64,000 bases of DNA from Eutreptiella sp. 'Long Island Sound 2002' (lineage: Eukaryota > Euglenozoa > Euglenophyceae > Eutreptiales > Eutreptiaceae): contig OZ038378.1 in the NCBI GenBank assembly GCA_964036045.1, positions 158,604,576-158,668,575 on the forward strand, read 5' to 3'. This document shows, piece after piece, positions 29,396 to 41,308 of the stretch; position 1 is the first letter of the stretch, and every line of letters begins with the position of its first letter. The position numbers and the translations under genes were made by a program. The notes under the pieces are model-generated. The model made no database searches and was not told where the DNA came from. It worked only from the letters and a program-made list of their open reading frames with translations.

Positions 29396-30645
29396 ATGCT
29401 CCGCGCTGGTGAGGTCCATTTTCCCCTCCTTTGCGCCCTTCTGTAGCAGATGCTCTGCATGGGGGATGGCAGCTGCTTCATCTCATAGCTCCTACCAAAG
29501 CTCTTGGACCTCATTAATGGGAGGGCATTTGGTCCTGTCCACTTCCACCCAAACCTCCAACATCCACCCCACCCTCTTGATGACGGCGTTCCCAACCCTG
29601 CAGGCACGATGGCTGTAGTACCCAATGCACCTGCAGGGCACAATGCATATCAGAAAAGCCCCCCACCTACACAGCACATCACAACTGCCAGAGGGTATCT
29701 AAAATTGGACACCACCAACTCTTCTGCTACAGGTTGCTGACCATGATGAGAAAGCAACGGAGAAATGCTCTGCTTAGTGCAGGCAGACCAATTATTTTTC
29801 GCGGCAGCAGCTTCCAGAAATTCTTGGGTGTAGGGTGGGGCTGCAACCCTCCTGGGGTGTAGAGACTGCAATCACGCAGACATGGATTTGGAGGGAACAA
29901 CGGATGCAACATATCAGAGGGGGCATAGAGAGGTCACTACAAAGAGCGTTACAGCAGACCAAATGTGATATGCTTACACAGAACAGAGCGCTCCGTCAAC
30001 AAGAGACTGGGGATTCCAGAGGTGGGAAACATGCAGCCCCTCAGCAAATACCTGTGCGGGACATGAGACACTTGAGCATCTCCCAATCTTGAAGTTCTTG
30101 TGCTTTGGCTTGCATCTAATGCATGAGCAATCAACAGCATGTGGCTTGACGTACAGAAGATGCCCTGCCTGTTTCTGACCAAGGCATAAAAGAACGCAGG
30201 GCATCCAAAGGAGGAAGCTACCTTCCACACAACCCCTCTCACCATCCTATCGCAAGACGCACCCCTGATTTCCTCCAGATTGCAAAATCAAATTATCCGC
30301 GGACATATGCTCTCTCACATGCAGTCCGGAAGGTAAGAACGGCACTTGTTAGATTTCTACCCGTGCAACAATGATCAATGATTCCAGCATCCACGTGCAG
30401 GCTGCACAACTTGGAGCATTTTGAATATGCCTGGAATACATCCCTCTGGGGACATGGAGCAGTACCTTTGTGCAACTTTGCGAAAACAGTCGTCAGCGGC
30501 TGTCCAATATTCCAGCAGCAACCGCAATGCAAAAGCTGTGATTTCTCACATAGCTGCCCCTGCCTATGCCACCAGGAGGAGTGCCAGCGGGTGCCGAGTC
30601 CTCCATGAGAACGCATGCAAGGGCTCTCCAACCAGCATCCCTAGG
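29396..30645. other. Intergenic stretch
   Basis: No gene was recognised. A minus-strand segment at about 29400-29560 reads like an exon (INEVQELW, AEHLLQKGAKEGKMDLTSAE) but matches no family I know. Confidence 0.35.
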
Positions 30646-30656
30646 GGGCGTTGTCG

Positions 30657-30704
30657 CACGGTGCGCGCACGGTGCGCGCACGGTGCGTGCACGGTGCGCG
30701 CACG
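30657..30704 (+). repeat. Short tandem repeat of an 11-bp GC-rich unit
   Basis: About four copies of gcacggtgcgc, ending cacggttcaatg. The same unit recurs at 31341-31381 in the same orientation. Confidence 0.8.
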
Positions 30705-31089
30705 GTTCAATGTTTTTGGGATGGTTGCCCAACTTGTACCCCGTTGAATGGCCCCCATAGAAACACACCCAGGGTCCTGATTTCTGCACCTTGCAGTCCA
30801 TACTGGCATACCAGGATTCTTCAATTTTTAGTCTGATGCTTGTCACAGGTTCCAGGGTCCTATTTTCTGCACCTTGCGGCCCCTATTGGCGTACCGGGAA
30901 TTTTTTTTTTTTGAATCTGATGCTTGTCACAGGTTCCAAGCTCCTGATTTCTGCACCTTGCACGCACCTCTGTAACAAACCATGCACAGGCGACAACACA
31001 GGCGATAACACTGGTTGGGTTACGGGACTTGTGTCTTGACTTGGGTCTTGTGGCCTGAGAACAGGATATACAAGAACGGTGGCTGCGAG

Positions 31090-31306
31090 TCATGCAGCGC
31101 AAGGAACTAACATGTGTGCCCTGCTGCGCATCCTCGGGTGCATGCTCGTACAAGACCTCTTCACCACCCAATTCGTACCGAATAGAGACGCGACGCCCAC
31201 CTCTTGGAGAAGGGCCAACGACAGTGGCCGACACCCTATCCCCGTTGGAGCGGTGGTAGTACACAGGCAGTCCGGCGACAAGCCAGGGCAGCTCAGATTC
31301 AGGCAT
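31090..31306 (-). CDS. Exon with the GDRV...GPS domain, paralog of the one at 22.6 kb
   Basis: Starts at ATG 31306 and encodes MPESELPWLVAGLPVYYHRS, NGDRVSATVVGPSPRGGRR, IRYELGGEEVLYEHAPEDAQ. Against the 22.6-kb exon, the GDRVxAT, GPSxxG, Y-x(3)-G and HxxAP positions are conserved. A possible donor, CACAT|GTTAGT, lies near 31110. No transposase exon was found nearby. It is bracketed by the two 11-bp repeat arrays and may be the 5' end of a decayed or deleted relative of the 20.5-kb transposon. Confidence 0.5.
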
Positions 31307-31340
31307 TGTGGATCTGGTGGACACAGAATACGCAAAAAGA

Positions 31341-31381
31341 CGCACGGTGCGCGCACGGTGCGCGCACGGTGCGCGCACGGT
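31341..31381 (+). repeat. Short tandem repeat of an 11-bp GC-rich unit, second array
   Basis: Copies of gcacggtgcgc ending in cacggttcaggc, in the same orientation as 30657-30704. The two arrays enclose the exon at 31090-31306. Confidence 0.8.
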
Positions 31382-33185
31382 TCAGGCAACACCCCCCTAG
31401 TCTCTTCGCCTCCATCTCTCCATCCGGATATATATTGCAGGAACCTGTTCTCAACTCCGCCGCTGCTCCTTGGCAGCATGGTGATTTAGATATAACATCC
31501 TCTGTCCCGGGTTCCCCAACATGGGGAGGAATCAATTTGGTTGCGCTCCGGTGAGTAACAAGGAAATTGCCGAAAAAGCCGATCAACACAGAGAAAACAA
31601 AGAAGCGCAGTCTGACCAACACTGCCAAAAAACTGTGCTACTTAGTCTTTTTTTTCAGAGATATCTTGTTAATTCGCAAGGTGTCACCTCAAACAAACTT
31701 ACTGCATTTGCTGCGTGGCTTGTGCACGGTGGCCCTGGCATGTATGAGCCGGCAGGAGTGGGTTTGGCACACCGATCTGCAGGAACAACGGAATAGGTCT
31801 TCTCCCATTTCCCAACAATCAGCAGCAGTGCACCACCTGACCCAGGGAGGGAAGTCGAAGGGAGGAGGGTATTACTGCAAGCAAGCGGTGATCGCCAGAC
31901 ACTACCAGACTTGGGGTGTGAGAAGTGGGTCAGGGCGTGAAGGTGCAACATAGAGCTAGTCACAACACAAGAACAATCCAGAAAAAAGAAACAGGATTGT
32001 TTCATGGTTCCTGTTACCAACACTCCAAACAACAGTCAAATGATAACTCCAATACTTAATTGCATCAACAAAAGTGTCAATCTACAACATTCAACATGTA
32101 AACCATCGCACATAATACCGCACATCGCTGATTAAGGTCAGCATGTGCACCAAGATGCAAGCTGTCTTGGCAAGGGTCATAGTTCTGGACTAATGCTATC
32201 ATTAGGTGATGGATGTGGGTAAATCAGTGGAAAAAAAAAACAGATTGCAAATGGAGGAATAGGCTACAGAGTGCACAGGTTTTAGGATGGCGCTGAAACT
32301 AACTGGTATGTGCCGCTGCATACAGCAAGGCACTGTTGAAGCCTGACATGGGCTTTGGTGTTCTTGAAAACAGGCTGCAGTAACAACCACTCAAACAAAG
32401 GCCCTAATCAAACGTTGTACCAGCTGTCAGCAACACCAGCAACCAACCTGTAACCTCGATGCGAAAGCAAACAGAATTAGAGGACTCTGCCCAGCGGCCA
32501 GCGCTATAGGCACCAGCCTAGCAGCCTCATGGGCTTGTCAGAAGCGGGCATCCAGTCTTTGCGCTGGTGGTGGCCGAAGGAGTGGCCTGCCGTGTGCCAA
32601 TGGGCCTGAAGTGATGCACGTATGCAGGCCCTGCAACGTTCAGGCGCTGCAAGATTCAAGTGCCGCGTCCGTCTTCTGCACTCAGAAGGTGGTCCCATGG
32701 AACAGGTCCCAAGTCCAGAGTATGTCAATTGCTAGAGCCCTTTATGGCAACTCTTGTTGAGCCCACCGGTGCCTGCTTTCAGTGGAGTTAACGCAGGATA
32801 TGTCATGTGTTTGGTGCCTCTGTCAAGCCATGTTGGCTCTGCAGTTGCCGAGTGGACAGCCCACGTGCCCTTTTCGTCTCGTTGTCGTGGCTGGCGAGCC
32901 TATTGATGGGTCTGCAGTCTTGGCAGAGCCACCCTGCCATCTTTTGATGACTGGTGGCGTGCAATGTATCAAGCTCTGCCTAACCTGAGTATCCGTCTGT
33001 GTTGTTGGTTCTGCGCAACCATTTTTATTTGATCGGCCCTCGAGGATTCCAAAGGCGAGACCACTGGAAAATCAGTCCCAAGAGCAACCACCGTCACTGC
33101 GTTTGGTATAAACGGCCAGTTTCAGGCAGTGTGCACAAGCGGTGACAAACCGATGCAGCAGCAGCTAAGCGCATCAACGCAGCAC
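31382..33185. other. Intergenic stretch
   Basis: AT-richer than average for the window. No gene or repeat was recognised. Confidence 0.4.
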
Positions 33186-33791
33186 TCAATCGCACCCCTC
33201 CAGCAGAGCTCCAAAGAAATATCCCGCCTGGTGACTAGATGGCAACACACGGCAGTCCACTTGAATACCCTTCTCCAGCAGCTTTTGCGGCAGCAGTCTC
33301 TGCATTTCTTCAATCAGTTTACTGCGCACCACCTCACGCACCTTCCCATCAATGAACGCATCTGCCCCCGGGATCCTCATCCGCGTGATGCACTCCCTCA
33401 TCGTTGCAAAGTCATGCGCAAACTCTGCCCCCTTCACTTGGGGCAGCAGTTGCTTGGTGTCGATCTCTTCCATCACCAATCGAAACACCATGTAGGCCCC
33501 TTTGCGAAACACAGGGGTCACCGCCACTTGCAATCCTAACTCTTGCAGCTTCTCGGGAAGCAGCTGTTTGATCTTTGCAACCATTGCATCGGTCACCCTT
33601 TCTTCTTTCATCATCCGACCCGCCAACAGCGCCGCTTGTCGCCGCAGCCAATCTGACGGATATCGTTCTTTCACTATGGTCTCAACCGCCTCCGGCTTAT
33701 TCAGCAGTGCCAGGTTGAGGTACAGTGCATCTTCCACTGGAACATGACTGAAATCGCCAGATGACTCAGGTCTCATGTCTCTTTGGGACAT
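33186..33791 (-). CDS. Intact single-exon protein of unknown function with internal repeat (201 aa)
   Basis: Starts at ATG 33791 in context CACCATGT and ends at TGA 33186. It is a well-composed soluble protein (MSQRDMRPESSGDFSHVPVE...) with no signal peptide or membrane span. Two segments of about 40 residues are related. The first reads KQLLPEKLQELGLQVAV then KGAYMVFRLVMEE, and the second QRLLPQKLLEKGIQVDC then AGYFFGALLEG. This indicates an ancient internal duplication. I do not recognise the family. Regular amphipathic helices and an uninterrupted frame argue for a real gene. No introns are needed. Neighbours give no functional clue. Confidence 0.65.
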   Translation of the reverse strand: MSQRDMRPESSGDFSHVPVEDALYLNLALLNKPEAVETIVKERYPSDWLRRQAALLAGRMMKEERVTDAMVAKIKQLLPEKLQELGLQVAVTPVFRKGAYMVFRLVMEEIDTKQLLPQVKGAEFAHDFATMRECITRMRIPGADAFIDGKVREVVRSKLIEEMQRLLPQKLLEKGIQVDCRVLPSSHQAGYFFGALLEGCD

Positions 33792-33799
33792 GGTGATGT

Positions 33800-35114
33800 G
33801 CTAAAAACAACGCCACTGAGAACATGCAGCGCACATGCGACGAGCTGTGGGAGAAGTCCAACTGTCCCTCGGTGAGCCACAGAAGCAACAACACAAGGTC
33901 GGTATGCTTCGGGAAGCGTTCAACTCCGGCTACATGGTCCACATTGAGGCTGTGGAATGTGAGAGGACAGACCCAGTGGATGAAACCTAAGCCGAGGGGT
34001 CTACCTCACTCTGATCCCTCAGATTCCCCTTGTGCCAGGCACGCGAGTTCAGGGCCTTGGTCACGCGTGACCAGGGCTGCGTGGTTGTCACTACTCCAAA
34101 CTCTGCTTCGACCTGTGCACATGTGCACCTGTTGGCAGCACCCTGGCAGACTGGTCAGCATCGTGGGCATGTGGGGGGGTGCAACACTTTTTGCGACCAC
34201 GTCCCCTGGGCACTTGCCTGTGCATGCTTGGTCCCTGTCCCTGTAGTGGGAATGCGACGCTGTCATTTTGCCGCATTCATCTATTGCCACCCTATGTTGC
34301 TCTGCCTAAGGTGATTGGGTATGATTTCGATTATAGACTGCACTCGCAACTTGGGAGGCTGTGATAGGTTTGAGAGAAAGTCCAAGAAGGGCACCAACAT
34401 TTTGTTTGAAGGCAAAAGAATCTGGCTCGGGAAAGGCGGCTCGGTACTGGCGCACTGGTAGTGGTGGTGGTCACTTGAAGAGGTCTGCACCCTGCATTCT
34501 GCATCCTGGACATACACAACGTATGATTCATCGATTTGCGGGGATGGTGCCATGGCTCGCTGCCACCGGCACCTGCAAAGGTAACTGATAGCAATGGCAG
34601 GTGGCAAAACTGTAGTTTTTGGGAAAACTTGGGTTTCCATGTGCCCTGAATGTAGGTTGGGTGTCAAAAGTGGCAGCTTGGAATGCACCTGAGAAATGTG
34701 CGTTTTTGAGGTTTGAATAGTGAGATTCTCGTGCTTGTACCCCCCCCCCCCTGTCCAACGAACAATTTTACCCTAAAAAACGGGAGTGTTCGTTGGCCAC
34801 ACAGTTCGGTGCGCACGACAATGTGCGGTAACACATCCCTAGGCACAAGGTTACCTAGCCCATTCAAAAGCACAATGAAATGGAGGCCTCCAATTAGCAC
34901 TTTTTAGAGTAGAAGCCCTTGTTGCAGTCCCCCTGCATGTGGAAAAGTTGAACATGCTCCCTGGGCCTGGGGCCCTTCTTGTTCTTGGCACGGGGGCAGA
35001 GAAAGGGTGGTACCGCTTGTATAGCACCTCCCGGCCAGGTACAAGCAGAGAATCAGTCGTGGTGGGCAATAGAGGTCCTGTAGTTGAGGGACACCATTCC
35101 CTCACAACCTGCTT
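33800..35114. other. Intergenic stretch upstream of the 201-aa gene
   Basis: Contains the presumed promoter of the 33186-33791 gene, but no TATA box or other element could be assigned. A C run lies at 34740-34752. No further gene was recognised. Confidence 0.4.
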
Positions 35115-35550
35115 TACAAATTCTATTGCCTTCGGCTGTGCACCTCAAAGAGAGGCTGACAGTCAGCCAATCAGTCAGTTAGTCAAGCAAGCAGTCAATC
35201 AGACAGTCAGTTGGGCCAGCAGGCAGGCAAACAGAAACACACAGTTTGGGTTTTTTCATCCGCGGACTCGGCTACAAGCAGCTGGGAGCACATCAACCAT
35301 TGGAACAAGCAATGGTCAAATGGTAATGCAGCCAACTGCTGACATGCAGGTTGGTGATTCGATTCCTGGCCGCCTCAGAATCCAAAAATCCATTGGGGGG
35401 TCGTTTTATTGGGCAAAATAATGATTTTACAAGGGGTTGGACATCCAATATCATGCCTTGGGGTGTACTGCGCGAATGAACCCCCAAAAGGGGGGGTATA
35501 CGACGCACGCACCTACGCTTGATCTAACAACCTCTCTTGGAGGTGATTTG
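35115..35550 (+). mobile_element. tRNA-derived SINE copy 2 (single head)
   Basis: Matches 9233-9842 at both ends (ttctattgccttcgg; gggttggacatccaatatc). It contains one tRNA-like unit at about 35315-35375 with an A-box-like TGGTCAAATGG and a B-box-like GATTCGATTCC. Unlike the copy at 9.2 kb it has no opposing second tRNA-like unit. Confidence 0.65.
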
Positions 35551-36679
35551 CCCACCATTGCTGCAAGATCAGCAAACCTTTCGCCTGAAACCGTGGTTCT
35601 GGAGCCCGCTACCCAATTAAGTACCTCATCAATTAGGTCCTCAAAAAATACAGTCCGAATGGAAGTGTTCGCTGGGCAGTGTTCATTGGACACCGGGGGG
35701 CTTGGCCCACGAATGGTGACCCGCCAGAAACAACACAATGGGATGCCTCGATAATACCAACTATAACTTGGCTTTGCGTGTCGCCAAGGGGCAAAATAAC
35801 CTTCACCGGGCACCGAAGTACCAACGAAACACCATAGCCACCTTTCACGGTTCATGACAGCTTAAGAGCTGCAAACGGGATAACTTCAGGGCAACAACAA
35901 ACATACTAAAAATGCACTGTGCGCCTATGCTACCGCACTCTCAATGCCATGTTAGCATTACATTCATCTTCCCAGAGCACTGTCGAACATAACGTCAGCC
36001 TCACTGTCTTTAACGCTGTGCAATCACTCCTCCCCCTATCACTATTGTCGTCCTCACCACCAGGATTGGGGGTCAGGTTGTCCCTGAGCTCAGTCAGATA
36101 CATATCATGCTTGGTGCCGTTGATCCCCATGTCCTCCGTCAAGGATCTACTTGGATGGCCACGCATCCCGCTGTTGCTCCTGCGGATTCCCACTGGCATA
36201 ACGGCCACTCGGCTGTCCTTGCAGGTGAGGTTGACCAAATTAATCAGACACGACATGTGCCTTAGTGTCGGCGACCGTTGCAACCAAAATCAACAGGATC
36301 AAGCTATGCCCTGTGTCTAATTGAATATGAATTCTTGCTGGTCACATCTAATTGGACAGACGCAGCGGCAGGTCTACACAGAATGCTGTGTTTCAGGGCG
36401 TGGCCATACTTGCCCCTGCGTTTAACATTACCACCGTAACAGCAGGAAAAAATCCAATTTCTCCATGGCTCAGCTGCGTCAGATCCCTCCCACCTCCGGA
36501 ACTCCTCCGCCTCCATCTTTTCCTCAATCCCCAACTCAGGACACAAAACATACTCCGTGCACAAATTGTATTCTGTATGCCAATCCCTCACCTCACTAAA
36601 ACCTGTAGCAGCCGCATGCTCAGGCTAATTTATTGTCCTTCTAGTGGCCATCGACTTGCACATGCAACAGTACCTCTTG
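35551..36679. other. Intergenic stretch
   Basis: No gene or repeat could be supported. Confidence 0.35.
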
Positions 36680-36941
36680 CACATATCTCTCTGGGATAAC
36701 AACATAACTGCCAACACAGAGCGTTTTCAGGGGTTGGTGCCTTTGTTGCCTCGTTTCTGCCCACTGAGTGTCCCAAACGGGGGGGGGGGGGGGTATGTGG
36801 GGTATATTTGGAAAGCCCTTCAAAAGGGCTATTTGGAACACCCGGGTCTGTATGCTGTACTGACGACATGTCTGAGATTTTCGTCCGTTTTGGACGGCGT
36901 GTGTGCTGCCTGCTGCCTCTTTTTGTCAACAGGCTGCTACT

Positions 36942-37070
36942 ATGTCTGTATACAAATTCACGCAACGTGCTGTTGCTTTCCCAGATGCACCACAGAAACC
37001 TTTGGTGCGCAAAAGGGCTCGCTCTGGGGGTGCAGAGTGGGTGCGTGTGACTCACGTTTTGTCTGGGTGA
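36942..37070 (+). CDS. Short conserved reading frame in repeat B, copy 1
   Basis: Begins at ATG just after an acceptor-like tttttgtcaacag. It encodes MSVYKFTQRAVAFPDAPQKP then LVRKRARSGGAEWVRV and ends at 37070. The same 36 residues are conserved in copy 2 (43394). Of 12 differing codons, 7 are silent, which hints at past selection on protein. Function unknown; basic and short. Confidence 0.35.
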   Translation: MSVYKFTQRAVAFPDAPQKPLVRKRARSGGAEWVRVTHVLSG

Positions 37071-37230
37071 AATCAGGGTACAGCGAGGCCATTGCATGGC
37101 GCAAGGCCCAACTGACCAAACAGCGAAATGTGGACCTCACAACTGACGGCCTTTGGGCCATGCCCTTGAACACAGGGTGCGTGCCAGTCAAGGCACGCAG
37201 GCTGCAGGATTGGGAAAAACTGAAGAAATA

Positions 37231-37901
37231 CAGGCAGGGGAAAAATTTAGTACAGGAAAATTTTTGTCCGGAAAAATTTAGTGTGGGAAAAATTCCGCCA
37301 CAATCATCAAAAGTGATGGGGAAAATTGCGCCACACTTTTCCATGGTGAAGGGCAAGGCCTAAGGTCGGCTCTCCTTACTGAGGGGGGCACCACTTGAGA
37401 AAAAGGTGTGATGAGGGTCTAGTTTTCTCAGATCCACACAGTTCCCCGCATTGCAAGTGGCATCCAAATTACTGATTGCTCCCAGCCGCTGACCCTGGTC
37501 ATAACTCCCCAATTTAGAGTCCCCGGGAACAGCGACCTACAGAGAACGCAGTGTCAGTTGACACCGCACTCACTATTAACTGGCAACTACATGTGGTAGG
37601 CAGCCTGAAGTGCCCTGAAGGATACAACCTTGTGTTCATCGCAGCGGTATTCACAGCCGCCAAGTAGACAACACAGATTCGAAGCAGACCATCCATCCAC
37701 ATGACAAATTTAATTCTGCACCCACCTCCCCCGATCATCCCCCCCCCCCCCCAGCGTAGGGTACAAATTTTGAACTTGATGTCCAAAACAAAGTATGGGA
37801 AAAATTCCGCCACAAAAGTGATGGGGAAAATTGCGCAAGAATTGGGCGTACTAAAATTTTCCAGACAGGTTTGTTCAGCTACTAAATTTTTCCCCTGCCT
37901 G
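37231..37901. mobile_element. MITE (671 bp) with 22-bp perfect inverted repeats and TA duplication
   Basis: The left end CAGGCAGGGGAAAAATTTAG (then TA) is the exact complement of the right end at 37880-37901. TA duplicates at 37229-37230 and 37902-37903. The paralogous sequence at 43684-43697 (gaagaaatatgtccctg) is the empty site with a single TA. Subterminal direct repeats (gggaaaaattccgccacaa and gatggggaaaattgcgc) occur near both ends. No coding capacity; presumably mobilised by a Tc1/mariner-class transposase. Confidence 0.9.
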
Positions 37902-38380
37902 TATGTTCCCAGTCACAAGCAGGGGGATGTGTGCCCCAATGGATTCCCAGCCCTTGTGGAGAGGGGCAACAATGAGAACGACTCGGATTCAGAATAATGA
38001 GTGATCCCTGGTGCATTGGCCCGTCCTGTGCGTCGTCCCATGTACAGCTCTGTGCTCAAAACTGTGACCACCTACCCCCCCCCCCCCCAACCCATACATT
38101 TCTGAAACAGCCTTTTCTCACAGATCTCAAAAAGCCCCTACGGAACGAATTTTTGGTGCATTGGACCAAAACGTGAGAAAACCCTGAAAAATTGCGAATT
38201 TGCGCCGTGTTGGCACATAACAGATGTCCCTGAGAGTGGCCCGAGGGTGGGAGATATGTGTTCTCCGGATAGCTCCCACGGTGTGCATAGCCTTTCCCAC
38301 AAATGACCATGCACTAACACACGGTACCTTTTTGAGAAAATGAACTCTTACCTTTTTACAAACAAAAATAACAAATTTAG

Positions 38381-38384
<4 letters not shown>

Positions 38385-38470
<86 letters not shown>
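38385..38470 (+). repeat. (GA)n microsatellite
   Basis: About 85 bp of GA dinucleotides, degrading at the right edge into aagagaaagagag. The open frames across it are artefacts. Confidence 0.95.
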
Positions 38471-38477
<7 letters not shown>

Positions 38478-41188
38478 AGAGAGGACAGGGAGAGAGCACA
38501 TGACGCGTGCAACGTGGATTGTTTTGATTGGAACACTCGGGACTTACACAGTCATCGCTTGGTTGTAATTGTAATTGAGCTGATATGTCAGGACCAACGA
38601 TCTAATTGCACCTTCTCACTTGCCTATGTTCCACCCATGGCCATGCATACATGCATGCAGCATGTTCCAGCTCATGCATCTACCAACATTTAGGTTTGCA
38701 GCCCATCCACCCGTGTCTCTTCTGCTTGGCACATTGTGACATGATTGACAATGACAGGTGCAAAGGGCACTCAACTGACCAATGCATTTATGCTGTGTGC
38801 AATTGATTGATGTGACCCCTGTCATGTTGACTGGTAGACATTGGGCATTGCCCAACACAATGACTTTGCGTTACAACCTGAGAATCAAACTACTGGTGAT
38901 GAAACTTGCAAGGCCGGTGCAATTGGAGCCACATATAGGGGGTATCCTTGCACTGCATGCCACTGGACACGCACTGTGCGCTACTTCCCATGTGCCATAT
39001 CTCCAACACGGAAGAAGCAACAATATACCTGTTAAACAACAATGATGCCCCTAGTATCACAAATTATGGGTTTCTAGTACGGCTAGACGCCCAAATAGTT
39101 GCAGTGCGCGCACACTGCGTTCAGGGCACCCCAATAATCTGTGTGGATATAAATGTTTCAGAGTCATGGAAACTACCTTTGCCCTTTATTCGTGGTCACA
39201 TTTGCCATGCTGGCTGTTGGTAGCCGTACAAATGGACACAGGTCGAAAAAAAAGAGGATTTTGTAGGTTTGATGACTACAGCGGCTGTGTTGTGGTGCTA
39301 TTTGGCATCGCAATAGCTTTGTAGGGAAACACAGTGGAAAACAGCATGGCCATTTAAATGAATAAATAAATAAAACAACGTTGTATGGTGGGTAATACAG
39401 AATGCATGCAGTGTGATCAATAGAGCCCCTTGATTTGAAACGCGGTCAAAATGTGGTCAATTTCTCCATCCTGTATCCTCATTAAACAAGGTGACAGCTT
39501 GAGCTGGAAACAACGGAAACAACAGTTGCCGGAAACAATCTATGCCTCCGGCCCCCTGCATTGCCTCGGCGAGGCCTACGAAAGGATAGGAGGTACAAAC
39601 AGGTCCACAACAGCCCTTGCCTCCAAAGAGAGAGAGTGCAGACGGATGGAAGCGACCAGCCCAATTCGTCCACAAAGAAGAGCAGCCCGGGGCCACAGGG
39701 ACCTCACAGGCCCCCTGTCCCCACACACCACACAGAGCCTCTACAGCCACAGGCCACAACAGCCTGGGCCTAGGTGTACAGCACGCAAGGCGGCATCAGA
39801 CCCCGGCAATCCCCACAGGAGGAAGCAACAGCTGCGACGCCATGACATGGTAAGCACCAGCAGCAGGTCCCATCCCTGTAACTTGCACTCCCCAGTTGCA
39901 ACCCATTCCCGGATTCACGCACGGACGTGCTAGCAGGCAGCCAGCGTGCTGTAGACGTCAACACCTGACGTGAAATCCGTTGCACCCAGAGGAAGCTACC
40001 TGTCAGCTCCCCAACGTCTGGCCGACATTCTTGACATCATTGGATTTCGTGCCAAGGACGTCGAAAAAAAAATTAGACACATGTCTCGATGGATGTGTTG
40101 CCATAACTTACAGATTCAGCAGCAGGAGAGAAACACAACTCTTCGCTGCCCCTGTCGACTTCTCACCCTCAGTCCTGAACCCATTTACCCAACGAACACG
40201 GCAAAGCTGTGATTCAAGCACCGAGCGAGGCATCCTGCTCTGGGGCGTGGGCACAAGTTAGATTAGGCAAGATTGCACCAAAGAGCAGCTTACACTGTGA
40301 AGAATTGCCCGCGGCGATCGGCTTCAGTAGCTCAAAGACTTGGGAGGGCGCGCAAGAAACCAATTCAAACAAGTGAAGCAGCAGTCACAGCAGCTCTCTC
40401 GGGTGGGAGCAGCTGCCAAAGACCAGGTCAGGTGACGTTTCATGGCAGAATGGTCCCGGTCGCAATCTCGAGTCCTCCACTGCACTGCCCCCAAAAGAAA
40501 CGCGAACAAATGGTGTTCAATGTAGCGGCCTCGCAAACTGAGAGCACTGGTCTGAAAATGCAACGGGTTTGCTACGCATCATGGCATTTATAACATGCGC
40601 CGGTTTTGTCCGATTTCGACGGGCCATGAAAATGGGGCATGATGGGACCGAAATTAGTCAAAAGTGAGTGAAACACACAGTTTTGCAAAGTTATGTTGGG
40701 CATCTGGGGATTTTAAAGCGGATTGGGGGCAAGTTATCCATCAAGCATCAGTGCCTCGACAATGAAGGAAAGAACCCAACAACAGAGGAATCACTGCAGC
40801 AATTGTCTTGCACCTCCATCTCCACGGACTTCCACTACCCGCTGACTCTCCAGTATGCCGAGCAATGCCCAAAAGGGCTAAAAATGGCTCCGAAACTGCA
40901 GTTCACTTGAGACAGCCCCAATCAAAGATTGGACAATACGTCCGGCCACATTGCTCGAACCCAATTTCAAGGGCACAACGTACACCTGCTAAACACCTCA
41001 TTTAGCCAATCCAGCGAAAGCAAATCAGGCCGCATAGTGAGTTTTTGTTCTGAAACCGGGGGGCTGCCTGATGGTGAGGGCACTGAGTTGAATGGACTTG
41101 TGGCGCCTCAATGGAAGTAGCAACGGGGATCCACCCCGAATTCTTTAGCAGCAAATTGGTATCTCAAAACCGGGAACGATCTCACCCA
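38471..41188. other. Intergenic stretch downstream of the BolA gene
   Basis: No gene was recognised. Several open frames lack any conserved motif. Confidence 0.35.
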
Positions 41189-41308
41189 TTATGCTTTGCT
41201 GCCTCCGAGACAAGGAGGGCTCTCGTGAAGTACACCGCTGGACGCGTTCCATTTCGCGGGGGTCTTGGTGGAAAGTGCAAGGGCATGCAGGCCATTCGTG
41301 AACTCTTC
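41189..41308 (-). CDS. BolA-family protein, C-terminal exon
   Basis: The acceptor CACTGCAG ends at 41309. The exon encodes EEFTNGLHALALSTKTPAKW followed by a 20-residue tail and TAA (41189-41191). GLHALALSTKTPAKW is the C-terminal signature of BolA proteins (iHALslxaxTpxeW). It joins in phase 0 to the exon at 42031-42225, giving VLE|EEFTNG. See the upstream exon for function. Confidence 0.85.
   Translation of the reverse strand, partial: EEFTNGLHALALSTKTPAKWNASSGVLHESPPCLGGSKA

Larger units (their letters stand above)
36790..38262 (+). repeat. Dispersed repeat B, copy 1 (interrupted by a MITE)
   Basis: Shares with copy 2 (43247 onward) a long block including cccttcaaaagggctatttg, a polypyrimidine-AG acceptor, a short ORF start, and ggattgggaaaaactgaaga. 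The match continues at 37902 with the agggggatgtg block and acccatacatttctgaaa. A 671-bp MITE splits it at 37231-37901. Confidence 0.7.

Noticed and set aside
29039-29419. 126-codon frame with Gly-Asp-Met-Asp repeats
   Set aside because: Product of the 29-bp tandem repeat, which is open in several frames on both strands.
38340-38693. Long open frames across (GA)n and (TC)n tracts (38.4, 46.7, 58.2 kb)
   Set aside because: Dinucleotide repeats have no stops in any frame. The ER and LS polymers are artefacts.
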